64,000 nucleotides of DNA, taken from Agapanthus africanus (Eukaryota; Streptophyta; Magnoliopsida; Asparagales; Amaryllidaceae). Positions 21,537-32,913 of this stretch are shown here, one piece after another (within the stretch, counting starts at the first letter, position 1; every line of letters starts with the position of its first letter). Under the pieces are notes generated by a model. That model saw only the letters and a program-made list of their open reading frames with translations. It was not told the DNA's origin and did not search any database. The translations under genes and the position numbers were made by a program. The stretch spans positions 697,946,761 to 698,010,760 of the forward strand of contig CM057339.1 in NCBI GenBank assembly GCA_030015575.1, read 5' to 3'.

Positions 21537-23753
21537 TGTTAGTTATATGTATGCCCTAGAGGCCATTACTATACATAGGATGTATATTGTAGTGGATGCT
21601 GGGACATATATAGGGAGGACTTTCTTGCTCGACATGATAGTATGCTATCTGGTTGTACTTTACCTCAACGTGTACACTGATTGTCTCTCTGTTACATGTT
21701 GGTAAAGCCCTTAGGATGTGTACTTGACTACCTGGACTGTGATGCGGATCATACTAGTGGGGACATGGTAGTCCATAAGTACATCCTTCAAAGTCCCTAG
21801 TCGTGGGTGTATCGAGACGGGGCATCGATATACCAGAGTAGACTAGCGTGTACCTTCTCGACCCATACAGATGGGCGATGGATGATCCCATATCCATCGG
21901 TGTTTGAAATCAGAGATGATATACGGGTGCTCAGTGGAGACTGGGTACACTGGACGGACTCGCAGAGAACTCCCAGATGGTATTATACCTTACGTCAGAT
22001 GGCAGTTCTCTGGTGACACTGGTACAGAGTAGTCTGTTGACCCGAGATCGTCATAGAGTCTTGTGTGGTTCCCACTGTGCTTTGATTTCCATCTTACCAC
22101 GTCCAAGAGGGCGTGCAAAACGGTGGTTTTTGGGTACAGTCCCGAGTCACATGGAGGCAATGAGCGATAGGAGGGGATTCGTCTCTCCCGGTATAGGGAG
22201 TTGATGTTGCGCTGTGTTCGATTGGCTATAACAGGAAATCCCTGGTCAGGGTTGCTGAGATTTACTGGTAAGTGTTACCAGTAGTTTCTCGAATTGTTAT
22301 AGACCTCATATCGACACGACTTATCGAGCTATTCGGGTCTGACGTTTACCACCCCTAGGCGAGATATGCGACATATCAGACGATCAGACCGGACTGTACG
22401 GTAGTGTTACTGGTTGGATTCACTGGAGTGTGAGCGGGCTTGCTCGTCGATCTTCTGATCGCTCAATACCCGGGTGGCCGTTACGTTTAGAAGACCGCTT
22501 GCGGCTTGTGGGTGTTTGATATGATCATCATCTGCTGCCGGCGTATTGACGAGTCTTTAGAGTCCTACACAGAGGTTTCCTGGCTCAAGCGAAACGAAAT
22601 AGGAGCGCATATGAGATATGTGCGGGACCGAGAATGATACCAGTATGTGATACTGTATTTGATTCTCGCGATTTGTGACATTGATCGGTTATATGCGATA
22701 TAGCCGGGTTATCGGATCAAGTGTTGATTCGATAAGCTGTTACTAATGATACTAGTCGGTTATATGCGATATGACCGGATCGTTAAATCAAGTGTTGATT
22801 TAATGATTTAATGCATAATTATATTACTTTGCATTAACTAGTATCGGTTCACTTTAAATGGATTTTCTCGCTCGGGTGTGCGCATTGCATATGCGATATG
22901 ATTTTGTGCACATGCTTGTATCATGTTTGATGATACATGCCTTTTTAATTAAGTGTATAGAATTAAACCTTGGTTAATGGAATGGTTAGGGTTTACTATT
23001 TGCTTATTCATTTTATTCATTTATTTATTAATCTTTTTCTTATTGGAAAAAGGAAATGAAATGATAAAATGGTGGCATTTCTTTTGTTCATTCATGAAGC
23101 TTCATGAATGCTTTGACTTGATGACCATTTTGTTTTTAGCTTAACCCTAACCATTGCATTAAACCATGATTAGTTCTCTACACTTAACTATGGTCATGTT
23201 ATGATAAGGATTTATTATTCTTTTCTTTTTAATTAACTTATCATAACATAATTCTTCTTCTTCTTCCTTTCTTCACTTGAAGAAAGCAAGCTCCATCAAT
23301 GGTGATTGATAGAAATGAGTGAGAAATCCAATTCTAAAGTCTACCCACTTCCTATTTCTTCATCCTCTACCTCTTGCCAAGTAGTAGAGTGTGTTTTCTT
23401 CACAAGTTTCTTGACTTGGTGAAGTCGGAGCTTGATTCAGCGATGCCTCGACGTAGATCATCTTCGGCATGGACATCGACGACCTAGCTCGCCATTTCTC
23501 CGACGAAGCCGACGCTAGAGCCCGGGAATTAATTTGGACAGCGAGGGGTCTTCGTTGCGGAGCTATGGAGGTGGAGCACCGGATCTACAAAGGTTGTATT
23601 TCCGTATTATTGTAGTTAAGTGTTAACTAGTTTCATTATTCGCCTAAACATCTAGCCGACGATCCGTATTAGGGTCTCTCGGCACCCATAAATTTTTATA
23701 TTGGCATGTTCGATGCCTTGTGAGATCTCCTTATAGTGCCTAGGAACCCTACA
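21537..23753 (+). repeat. P 5' LTR
   Basis: 2217 bp, TGTTAG...CCTACA. Contains ATGCCCTAGAGGCC (Angela/BARE-like opening), CCGGACTGTACGG, twin units CGGTTATATGCGATAT with ATCAAGTGTTGAT at 22686 and 22757 (71-bp period), and an inverted pair AATGGTTAGGGTT (22981) / AACCCTAACCATT (23143). Confidence 0.9.
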
Positions 23754-23754
23754 G

Positions 23755-23767
23755 TGGTATCAGAGCC
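23755..23767 (+). other. P primer binding site (initiator tRNA-Met)
   Basis: TGGTATCAGAGCC, one base after the LTR. Confidence 0.9.
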
Positions 23768-23952
23768 TAGCTAGAGCCTTAGGCGAAGTCTAGACGGAAT
23801 TTTAAACCCGAACGAACCCGAAACCCAACTCAAAAATTGCTCTCTGTCCTTTTTTCAAAATCTGGGATTTTTCCATATTAAAAATATCCAGAAAAATCAG
23901 CAGGAAATTCTAAGGGATACTGTAAAATTCGTATGCCTAATTCCATCAATGC

Positions 23953-23999
23953 GCCGCGGTTCCGCGGCACGAGCATGCCTCGTGCGGCGGATCCGCGGC
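23953..23999 (+). other. P leader hairpin near PBS
   Basis: GCCGCGG (23953) pairs with CCGCGGC (23993). GCACGAG (23967) pairs with CTCGTGC (23979) around CATGC; GCATGC again lies at the tip. It starts 185 nt after the PBS. Confidence 0.6.
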
Positions 24000-24287
24000 C
24001 GTTTTGTCTTTTGTGGCATCCAAATTTGCACAGTAATTCATAATATGCTGTGCTGGTTTTCCTGGGAATTTTTAATTGTTTTTCAAGAGTTGAATTTTTC
24101 TGGGTTGTTTTGGGGATTCGAATGTTCGATCGGATTATCAAATTTTGTCTGTGTGGCTTTCCGGATAAATTTTAGAATATGTTAAAAAGTTCGACCGGAT
24201 ATAAATACCCAATTTTTCCCCTGTCGGAAAATTTCCAAGTGTTGGATTTTTCCGTAGTTTAACGACGTTCTAAGTAGTGCAAGTTAC

Positions 24288-24450
24288 GCGATGGACCCTC
24301 TAGAAGACAACAAACCTTAACTCGATTATGTGACCGTCTTGAACTGCCCTTTGAACCTTCGGGTTTGGGGCAGTACGGCGTGCCACATGTGAGGCGTTGG
24401 CTTGACCCTTCTACGGCTGGACCGTTGGTACTGAGGCACGAACTGAATGT
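24288..24450 (+). other. Block shared with the LARD interior
   Basis: ATGGACCCTCTAGAAGA, then AACTCGA, GTGACCGT, CTTTGAACCTT, GGGTTT and CCCTTCTACGGCTGGACC match 39174-39340 in order. Both read W-x-x-PSTAGP in one frame. Origin unknown, possibly a gag remnant moved between elements. Confidence 0.55.
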
Positions 24451-25659
24451 TTTTTCACTTATTTCATGTGTTGATCTGTATCGGGAAAACTTGGGTGTTC
24501 GATTGTTCGATTGGAAAGTTTAACATTTTCTGTTTATCTGGAATGTGATACAATAATTGGAATTCACAGAAGTTATGAGATAACTGAATGAATGTTATAA
24601 ACATAGCAGTTTAGTCTCACTTGATCGGTTGCCACGGAATTTTGATGTGATCAAAAGTCCGTCGCAATCACGTAGTGTACGCGGATACTCGCCGGGTAAA
24701 CTTAATAGACAGCTTCACTCCATAGCCTCGACCAAGTGACTGTAGGAGAACCCCGTCGCCGAAAGCATCCGTTCGGGTGCTCGCGGCAGCGGTGTTCGGC
24801 CTTGGTGCACTTCGTCGACGGTATCGGGGGTGCGGCCGCCTACTAAAGTTTGAGACGAGCATTCGATCAGACTGTCGGTAATCTTGTTGAATTGCCCGAC
24901 TTGATATTGAAAAGAGTTTTCGATTTTGAGACTAAAATGCAGGGTTTATAATTGTTAGGCATGCGATGTCTAAGGAATTCATTTGATTAGGCATGCGATG
25001 TCTAAAGAGATTGGGGATTCCAACTGTTGTAGTTTTACACTTTCTTTTCTGTGACCGTAAGTGTAATATGTGATATCGCCGGTTTCGTTGCTATATGTCA
25101 ACGACAATTGGGATGCGCATATTTACTTACGTTGATGACATGTGATGTTATGTGTTGCTGGATATGTTATATTGGATCGTCGTGTTTGAATAGCCGGGGT
25201 TTTTCATATGAGATGAGTGTTTTTCATTTTCATTCATGTAAAAACTTGTATGTAATATTCTTTTATTGGGGCACTTCCAGGTAGCGGATGATGTCACCAT
25301 TTGTATATTATTTACTTTTCCGCACTAGGATAGACCCAAGGAGGAGGGCACAAGTAACCGGGTTCTGGAGTTCAGTGGGAGACCAACTCGAGGAGTCGAG
25401 TCCGGGTCTCCTAACTCTAGAATTGGTAGGGTTGCTTGCCGCTCTCGTAGGGGTCTAGGGGTGTGGGTTTGGCTATTCATCACGACTGTGGAATCCGTGT
25501 TTTATACTGGCTCGTATTGAAAACACGGACGTCCTAGTATATCCAATATTTCATATGATTCTTCTGCTGCGATATCTGTGATGTGATTATGTGATGTTCT
25601 GTGATAGATACAGTATATAGTATATATGATATATTATATAGACGTTACTTATGTTTTGC

Positions 25660-25760
25660 ACCCGCACTAGCCCTGCCCTGCTCTGTCGTTAGTTACCTAA
25701 CCTAACGGTGCACGAGGGGACATCGAGGCGAATGCGGATGGCATAAGTGTACGTCGTATT
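25660..25760 (+). other. P conserved leader block
   Basis: GCTCTGTCGTTAGTTA-CCTAAC, GCGAATGCGGATGGCATAAG and GTACGTC, matching E1 16503-16600 reversed. Confidence 0.65.
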
Positions 25761-25875
25761 TATCTGTGATGTTTAGGTATTTAAATGATGGGACTTTATT
25801 AATGTGATTAATGAAATAAAAGAAACCTAAGATGTTGTAGAATCGAATTTCAAAATAAAACAGGTAGCTACAGTT

Positions 25876-26116
25876 CTTGCTTTGCACAGCGGTATATATG
25901 ATATATCCTGCACCTTATTCGATAGGGAAAGGACCGAGATCCCTTCACCGGGAGTGACTCCTTTAGCAATAACTGGCAGATGCTACACATTCGGTTTGTT
26001 TTTTGATTGCTTTTAAGAGTTTTTGCTTTGCACAGTGATATATATGATATATCCCGCACCTCATTCGACGAGGAAAGGACCGACGATCCCTTCACCGGGA
26101 GTGACTCCTTTAGCAA
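25876..26116 (+). repeat. P leader duplicated unit, period 146 bp
   Basis: Two copies of CTTTGCACAG, then GATATATCC, GCACCT-ATTCGA, GGAAAGGACCGA and GATCCCTTCACCGGGAGTGA, starting at 25880 and 26026. GGAGTGACTCC is a short hairpin. E3 has the same unit twice with a 137-bp period (57540-57780). Confidence 0.7.
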
Positions 26117-26266
26117 AACTAGAAAAGCCTAAAAAACACTCCATTTCAAAATTCATTCGATCCTACAACGATATCAAGTTCATTACGCAATAGGTTTTCA
26201 TAAAAACCTGTCGGAGCCCTCCGTCATTTCAGATAAGTGCTGTTTAGTATTCGTGCTGCGTTTGTT

Positions 26267-26458
26267 GGCCTCCGTCAAGGCGCAGTGTGCGGTAGCTAAC
26301 CAGTATTTATCTGCTTATGCATATGATGCAGATTGAGTTAGGGTAGTCGTGCGACCTTGTTGGCCTCCGTCAAGGGTCGTGCGGGTGGGTTTGATTCGAT
26401 CAAGAAATGACGGGTTGAACTTGACTAGTAGCCTATGGTTTGTTGGCCTCCGTCAAGG
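26267..26458 (+). repeat. P three-copy leader motif
   Basis: GGCCTCCGTCAAGG at 26267, 26362 and 26445, spacings 95 and 83, preceded each time by TTGTT. Confidence 0.75.
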
Positions 26459-26613
26459 TCATAGGGTGCTAGGGGCAAAATATTATCGGGAATTTCAAGT
26501 GTTGAAATTTGCAATGAGATTGCTTACCTTCTATGAGATAGTTGGATCCCGATACCCGCTGCGAGTAATTGTTACTCCTAGGAGAGTTTTATACATTACA
26601 ATTAGCCGATCAA

Positions 26614-26735
26614 GTAGGTGTCTAGAAAGGTGTCAACGGGGTTACGCCTCTGGGAAAACGAGGTTTACATTTATTAGGTTCGTGCGAAAGCACGGGGGAC
26701 CTCCCTCAAAGTACCGACACTGGCCTGGCTGAAAG
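26614..26735 (+). other. P conserved leader domain with GAAA hairpin
   Basis: CGTGCGAAAGCACG (26681-26694) is a 5-bp stem with a GAAA loop. Flanks GTAGGTGTCTAGAAAGGTGT and GTACCGACACTGGCCTGGC match E1 and E2. Confidence 0.5.
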
Positions 26736-26875
26736 ATTGGCGAACTTGTAGTGTGTAATTAATCCCGGCTAGTCTTTCCTTTTAGGGTTTGAAGAAAGAT
26801 TTGATAAAAAGCAGTGGGAGCCATCCTGATTAGATAAAATAATAACCAATCTATTCTTGCAAGAGCGCACGCTGA

Positions 26876-26903
26876 GTGTTTTCTTCTCTCTCTCTCTTGG
26901 TAG
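26876..26903 (+). promoter_or_regulatory. P 3'-splice-site-like signal before gag
   Basis: TTCTTCTCTCTCTCTCTTGG, TAG, then CGACC-ATG; the ATG (26909) is 6 nt downstream. Confidence 0.4.
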
Positions 26904-26908
26904 CGACC

Positions 26909-29693
26909 ATGTCACGCCTTAATCAAGATAATAATACGAATTATTGACCGAACCCGCTTGTTTTACTGAGCTGGGGAACGTTGGTCCCGCTCCAACTTAT
27001 AATTGTTATAAGACAGAGCAGGAAATTGGGGAATACCAGATTTCCCGTGCCGCCCAAACGAAGAGAGTGCATGCTGATGCATCATCTTCGGGTGTGTTCT
27101 TTATACAGAACTGTTTCTCAGTATCCTCCGCATCCTGGTATATGATACCGGATCTGGATCCCAGATATGTAATCTGTTACATAGGACTACAAAAGGGTAG
27201 AAAAACTGAGAACGGGTGATAAGTTTCATGAGGCAGAAAACGGGGCAAGTGTTGCAGCCAAGTCTGTCGGTCACTGTCACCCTGTATTACCAATACATTG
27301 ATTCTGAACGAATGTTATTAGATACCGAACCTGATATACAAAATCATATCAGTCTCTTTATTAGTAAAGAAATGATAAAATTTTGTATTGTTGGATAATG
27401 TTTTGAACATTTCCTATATCAAAAGTTGATCGGTTCAGGCACGTTATCTAAAAGCATTAATGTTCTAAATCAAACTACAGTTCTTAGTATATAGAACACA
27501 CACAAGAGGAAGAGTTCAGAAATGAACGAATTCTTCTTGAGGTATTGTAGACTAGGTCAGATCAATGTGACCCGACTAGCTAGAGTTACATATAGATGCA
27601 TATTTAAATCAGTTTGAATTTACATCTTGTGAAACTCGCCAGTCATGTCACAAAGATAAGATGACCATAGCTCTGTTTATTGGAAACAGAGAAAGAGTTA
27701 GTGAACTCATGGGATGATACATGTTGATGTATGTAAGGTCCCCAGTCTACACATGCCAAAACTGGTTCTTTATACTTCATTACATTCTCTGATAATCTCT
27801 CAAGATTCAGAAATATGTTCCTGTTGAAACACAAGTCCGAACCTTTTGAGATATTCGCAGAATATGATTTAGAAGTAGAGAACCAAAATACGGGTATAAG
27901 TATTATGTCCTTTGATGTGATCGAGGAGGAGAATACTTGTGCATAGAATTTCAGGACTATTCTAAAGGAGAATGAGATTCTCTCTCAGAATTACTCCTCC
28001 ATATACACCATAGCACGATGGTATATCGGGGCGGAGCAGATACACCCTATTTGATATGGTGTGCTCTATGATGAGTACTACTGAGTTACCTTTTTCCTTT
28101 TTGGGGGTTATGCACTTAGGAAGTTGCATACCTATTGAATACGGTTCGAATCAAATCAGTTGCCTACCACTTCATATGTGATATGGAAAGGGAAGAGCCC
28201 ATCTCTTAAGTTAGTTAAGATTTGGGGTTGTCCGGCATATGTCTCAAAGCAAAATCCGGACAAGCTCGAGGCAAGGTCTGTAATGTAGAACTGGAAAAGT
28301 TCCAGCCATACAAACTACAGCTGATAATTTGATAGAACCAAAGGATTCAGTAGATGCCAACGAACCTCAGCCTCTCCGCCGATCTAGTAGGGTTCCTCAC
28401 CCACCTGAGAGATACTTCTGTTTCTCTATGACAGTGGGAGCGAGGATTGCATCATGAGATGATGACCCAACTAGCTTCGAGCTGGCCATCAGGAGTAAGA
28501 CTCTGTAAGAATGGCTAGATGCTTAGCGATCTGAGATGGAATCCTTATACACCAACAAAGTATGGACTTTGGTTGCTATATCTGAAGGGTTAAATCCCCA
28601 TCAGGAGCAAGTATATCTTGAGAAGATTACTTGGTGTAAATGGAAAAGTTGAGACTTTCAAAGCTAGACTTGTTAAAGGTTTTCGTCATTGACCAGGCAT
28701 GGATAATGATGAAACCTTTTCCAGTACCTATGCTTAAGTCCATCCAGATCCTACTTGCCACGGCTACATACCATGACTACGATATCTGGTGGTTGGGTGC
28801 CATGACTGCTTTTCTAAATAATGATTTAGAAGAGAATGTCTATAAGAACACAGCCAGAGGGCTTCGTAAACAGTGGGAGCAGCGGAAACGCGAGCAAGAT
28901 GTTTAATGTGATAAAGCAGGCATCGCGGAGTTGGAACATCTGTTTTGATGAAGTAGTCAAAGAGTTTGACATCATCAAAATGGTAGATGAACCTTGTATA
29001 TACAAAAAGGTAGTAGGGAGTATGGTGGTGATCCTCGTAGAGTACGTGGATGACATACTCTTGATAAGAAAGGAGTTTCTTATGCTACGCTCGATCAATC
29101 TCCGTTTATCACAAAGATTCTCCGTGTAGGATCAAAATGATACCTCCTAAATCCTGAGTTTTAGATCTATGAGATAGATTTAATTGGATGTTAGGATTCT
29201 CACTAGTTGTAGTGAGATGATATCAATAGATCCTGGGGAGAATCGCTGGAAGGGTTCCAGGGTGATAAAGACGACTGAATGTCAGTCGCAGGCATTGTCT
29301 TTACCCTCAGTAAAGGGACGGTATGTTGGAAGAGTTCCAAGCTAGATACCGTGGCATACTAGACGATAAAGGCTGGATACATCGCTACTTAAGATGCTAC
29401 CAAAAAGGCTGTTTGGATGTATATTAGTTCATGAGATGAACTTAGTTCCTACCATTATGTGATAATGGAGTTGTGGCTTATGCCAGGAACCCCCGGTCCC
29501 ATCAGTGATCCAGACTTATTCTAAGGCAGTATCGCCTGATCATGGAGATAGTTGATCTCCAGGATGATCGAGGTTAGGAGAGCAGACCCAGAGGTTAACA
29601 CGGCGGATCCACTCACGAAGGCCTATTTCCAGAGAGAGACTTTTATGGGATGGTTGAGTATGAGATACTACAACCACTGCTACAGATGGCCCT
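26909..29693 (+). pseudogene. P gag-pol, heavily decayed
   Basis: Most of gag is deleted: the frame from the ATG at 26909 soon joins (26944-27219) a segment with SSSGVFFIQNCFSVSSASW, matching the part of E1 just before the protease, whose DTGSGSH core is here degraded. Integrase traces: RSVM preceded by KIWGCPAYVSKQNPDKLEA (about 28215-28284). RT traces: 28640-28906 and 28836-29129 with AMTAFLNNDLEENVY, EGFVNSGSSGN, and EYVDDILLIR, so the YVDD core is still readable. RNase H traces run to 29690. Many stops and frameshifts; no working protein is likely. Confidence 0.8.
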
Positions 29694-29709
29694 AGTGCAA
29701 GTGGGAGAT
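29694..29709 (+). other. P polypurine tract
   Basis: AGTGCAAGTGGGAGAT, directly before the 3' LTR. Confidence 0.85.
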
Positions 29710-29872
29710 TGTTAGTTATATGTATGCCCTAGAGGCCATTACTGTACATAGGATGTATATTGTAGTGGATGCTGGGACATATATAGGGAGGACTTTCTTG
29801 CTCGACATGATAGTATGCTATCTGGTTGCTCTTTACCTTAACGTGTATACTGATTGCCTCTCTATTACATGT
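29710..29872 (+). repeat. P 3' LTR, first 163 bp only
   Basis: Matches the start of the 5' LTR up to CTCT-TTACATGT, then breaks off. Confidence 0.85.
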
Positions 29873-29900
29873 AGATGTCCGTAAGCGGTACTGGCCCTAG
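29873..29900. other. Filler DNA at duplication breakpoint
   Basis: 28 bp between the broken P 3' LTR and a second copy of E2's LTR. The first part (CCGTAAGCGGTACT) resembles E2 LTR sequence CTGCAAGCGGTACT. The second (TGGCCCTAGTGCAAG, running into the flank) repeats 29688-29702 at the pol/PPT end. Confidence 0.7.
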
Positions 29901-30941
29901 TGCAAGCGGTACTAGCTGTACGTAACGGTCCCCAGGTAGATGCCGATAAGAAGACCGATGAGGTGAACCCATCCGAACTCCTACTGAGCCTGAATGTGAC
30001 AATCTCCGTACAGTCCGGTCTGTTCGTCTAAGAGCATCGCATGTCGGGCCTAGGGGGCGGTAAACGTCAGACCCCTAATAGCGGTACAAGTCATGTCGGA
30101 GTGTAGCCCAGAACACCCTGAGAAACTACTGAAAACACTACCAGTAAATCTCACTTGCCCTTGCCAGGGACTTTGTGTAATAGCTCTCCTAGACACAGCG
30201 CGATATCAACCCCCAATACCGGGAGAGACGAATCCTGTCTAACCGTCACTGCCTCCAAGTGCTTCGGGACTGCACCCAACTACTACATGTTTGCACGAAT
30301 CCATAGAGCCATGGTAGGGTAGTAATCTAAGAGCAGTGGGAACACACTTGAGGCGAAGTGGCAGTGTCAAGTCAACGGACTAAGCTGTACTCATGTCACC
30401 TGGGAACTGTTATCTGACGATAGGTATAGTACCAACCAAGAGTTCCCGATGAGTCATGTCCAGTGTACTCATAACCTAATGAGCACCTGCATACTATCTC
30501 CAGTACGACGTACTGATGGTTGTGGGACAAACCATCACCCCAGCTGGGACGAGAAGCGCACACACCAGTCTACTCCGGAGTATCGATGCCCTGTCTCGAT
30601 AATCCTACGACTGGGGACCTGTATAAGGATGTGCTTGTAGACTACCCAACCCCCACAAGTGTGACTGCCATCAAAACGCTGGTAGTCAAGCAAAGATCCT
30701 AAGGGCTCTATCAATATGTATTAGCCATATATCAAAAGAAACATATATACATATTAAGATAGATACAAACCAAGTAGCATACTACCATATTGAGCAAGAC
30801 TGTTATAAATCTGTGTATATATCCCAAGCTTCCAAAATGTAATATACAAACTAGTACTATACAATAATGGCCTCTAGGTCATATCACACTAACAATCTCC
30901 CACTTGTACTAAGGCCATGTGCTGGCATATCGCAGACCTAG
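29901..30941 (-). mobile_element. Second copy of E2 3' LTR part, PPT and pol end
   Basis: Co-linear with 20496-21536 at a constant offset of 9405. LTR ends at 30894; 30895-30941 is the E2 internal stub, ending CCTAG instead of CCTAT. Together with the LTR to its right this is a duplication of 20496-23510. Confidence 0.85.
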
Positions 30942-32913
30942 TGTTAGTTATATGTATGCCCTAGAGGCCATTACTATACATAGGATGTATATTGTAGTGG
31001 ATGCTGGGACATATAGGGAGGACTTTCTTGCTCGACATGATAATATGCTATCTGGTTGTACTTTACCTCAACGTGTACACTGATTGTCTCTCTGTTACAT
31101 GTTGGTAAAGCCCTTAGGATGTGTACTTGACTACCTGGACTGTGATGCGGATCATACTAGTGGGGACATGGTAGTCCATAAGTACATCCTTCAAAGTCCC
31201 TAGTCGTGGGTGTATCGAGACGGGGCATCGATATACCAGAGTAGACTAGCGTGTACCTTCTCGACCCATACAGATGGGCGATGGATGATCCCATATCCAT
31301 CGGTGTTTGACATCAGAGATGATATACGGGTGCTCAGTGGAGACTGGGTACACTGGACGGACTCGCAGAGAACTCCCAGATGGTATTATACCTTACGTCA
31401 GATGGCAGTTCTCTGGTGACACTGGTACAGAGTAGTCTGTTGACCCGAGATCGTCATAGAGTCTTGTGTGGTTCCCACTGTGCTTTGATTTCCATCTTAC
31501 CACGTCCAAGAGGGCGTGCAAAACGGTGGTTTTTGGGTACAGTCCCGAGTCACATGGAGGCAATGAGCGATAGGAGGGGATTCGTCTCTCCCGGTATAGG
31601 GAGTTGATGTTGCGCTGTGTTCGATTGGCTATAACAGGAAATCCCTGGTCAGGGTTGCTGAGATTTACTGGTAAGTGTTACCAGTAGTTTCTCGAATTGT
31701 TATAGACCTCATATCGACACGACTTATCGAGCTATTCGGGTCTGACATTTACCACCCCTAGGCGAGATATGCGACATATCAGACGATCAGACCGGACTGT
31801 ACGGTAGTGTTACTGGTTGGATTCACTGGAGTGTGAGCGGGCTTGCTCGTCGATCTTCTGATCGCTCAATACCCGGGTGGCCGTTACGTTTAGCAGACCG
31901 CTTGCGGCTTGTGGGTGTTTGATATGATCATCATCTGCTGCCGGCGTATTGACGAGTCTTTAGAGTCCTACACAGAGGTTTCCTGGCTCAAGCGAAACGA
32001 AATAGGAGCGCATATGAGATATGTGCGGGACCGAGAATGATACCAGTATGTGATACTGTATTTGATTCTCGCGATTTGTGACATTGATCGGTTATATGCG
32101 ATATAGCCGGGTTATCGGATCAAGTGTTGATTCGATAAGCTGTTACTAATGATACTAGTCGGTTATATGCGATATGACCGGATCGTTAAATCAAGTGTTG
32201 ATTTAATGATTTAATGCATAATTATATTACTTTGCATTAACTAGTATCGGTTCACTTTAAATGGATTTTCTCGCTCGGGTGTGCGCATTGCATATGCGAT
32301 ATGATTTTGTGCACATGCTTGTATCATGTTTGATGATACATGCCTTTTTAATTAAGTGTATAGAATTAAACCTTGGTTAATGGAATGGTTAGGGTTTACT
32401 ATTTGCTTATTCATTTTATTCATTTATTTATTAATCTTTTTCTTATTGGAAAAAGGAAATGAAATGATAAAATGGTGGCATTTCTTTTGTTCATTCATGA
32501 AGCTTCATGAATGCTTTGACTTGATGACCATTTTGTTTTTAGCTTAACCCTAACCATTGCATTAAACCATGATTAGTTCTCTACACTTAACTATGGTCAT
32601 GTTATGATAAGGATTTATTATTCTTTTCTTTTTAATTAACTTATCATAACATAATTCTTCTTCTTCTTCCTTTCTTCACTTGAAGAAAGCAAGCTCCATC
32701 AATGGTGATTGATAGAAATGAGTGAGAAATCCAATTCTAAAGTCTACCCACTTCCTATTTCTTCATCCTCTACCTCTTGCCAAGTAGTAGAGTGTGTTTT
32801 CTTCACAAGTTTCTTGACTTGGTGAAGTCGGAGCTTGATTCAGCGATGCCTCGACGTAGATCATCTTCGGCATGGACATCGACGACCTAGCTCGCCATTT
32901 CTCCGACGAAGCC
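30942..32913 (+). repeat. Second full P LTR, left part
   Basis: Near-identical to 21537-23510. Interrupted after AAGCC (32909-32913) by the solo LTR; continues at 46520. Joined length is about 2215 bp, as in the 5' LTR. Confidence 0.85.

Larger units (their letters stand above)
23754..26908 (+). other. P leader
   Basis: About 3.15 kb without a gene. Order: hairpin (23953-23999), an extra 0.9 kb not found in E1 or E2 (about 24190-25040), the conserved block (25660-25760), a duplicated 146-bp unit (25876-26116), the three-copy motif (26267-26458), the GAAA-hairpin domain (26614-26735) and a pyrimidine-AG signal (26876-26903). A direct repeat TTAGGCATGCGATGTCTAA occurs at 24956 and 24992. Confidence 0.75.
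21537..29872 (+). mobile_element. P: plus-strand copia element inserted into E2
   Basis: 5' LTR (21537-23753), PBS, 3.2-kb leader, badly decayed gag-pol, PPT and the first 163 bp of a 3' LTR. The left target duplication is CCTAT (21532). The matching CCTAT is at 46763-46767, beyond a second complete P LTR (30942-46762), because the left side of the locus has been duplicated. P is about 8.3 kb as it stands here. The coding part is dead, so it would depend on proteins from other elements. Confidence 0.85.
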
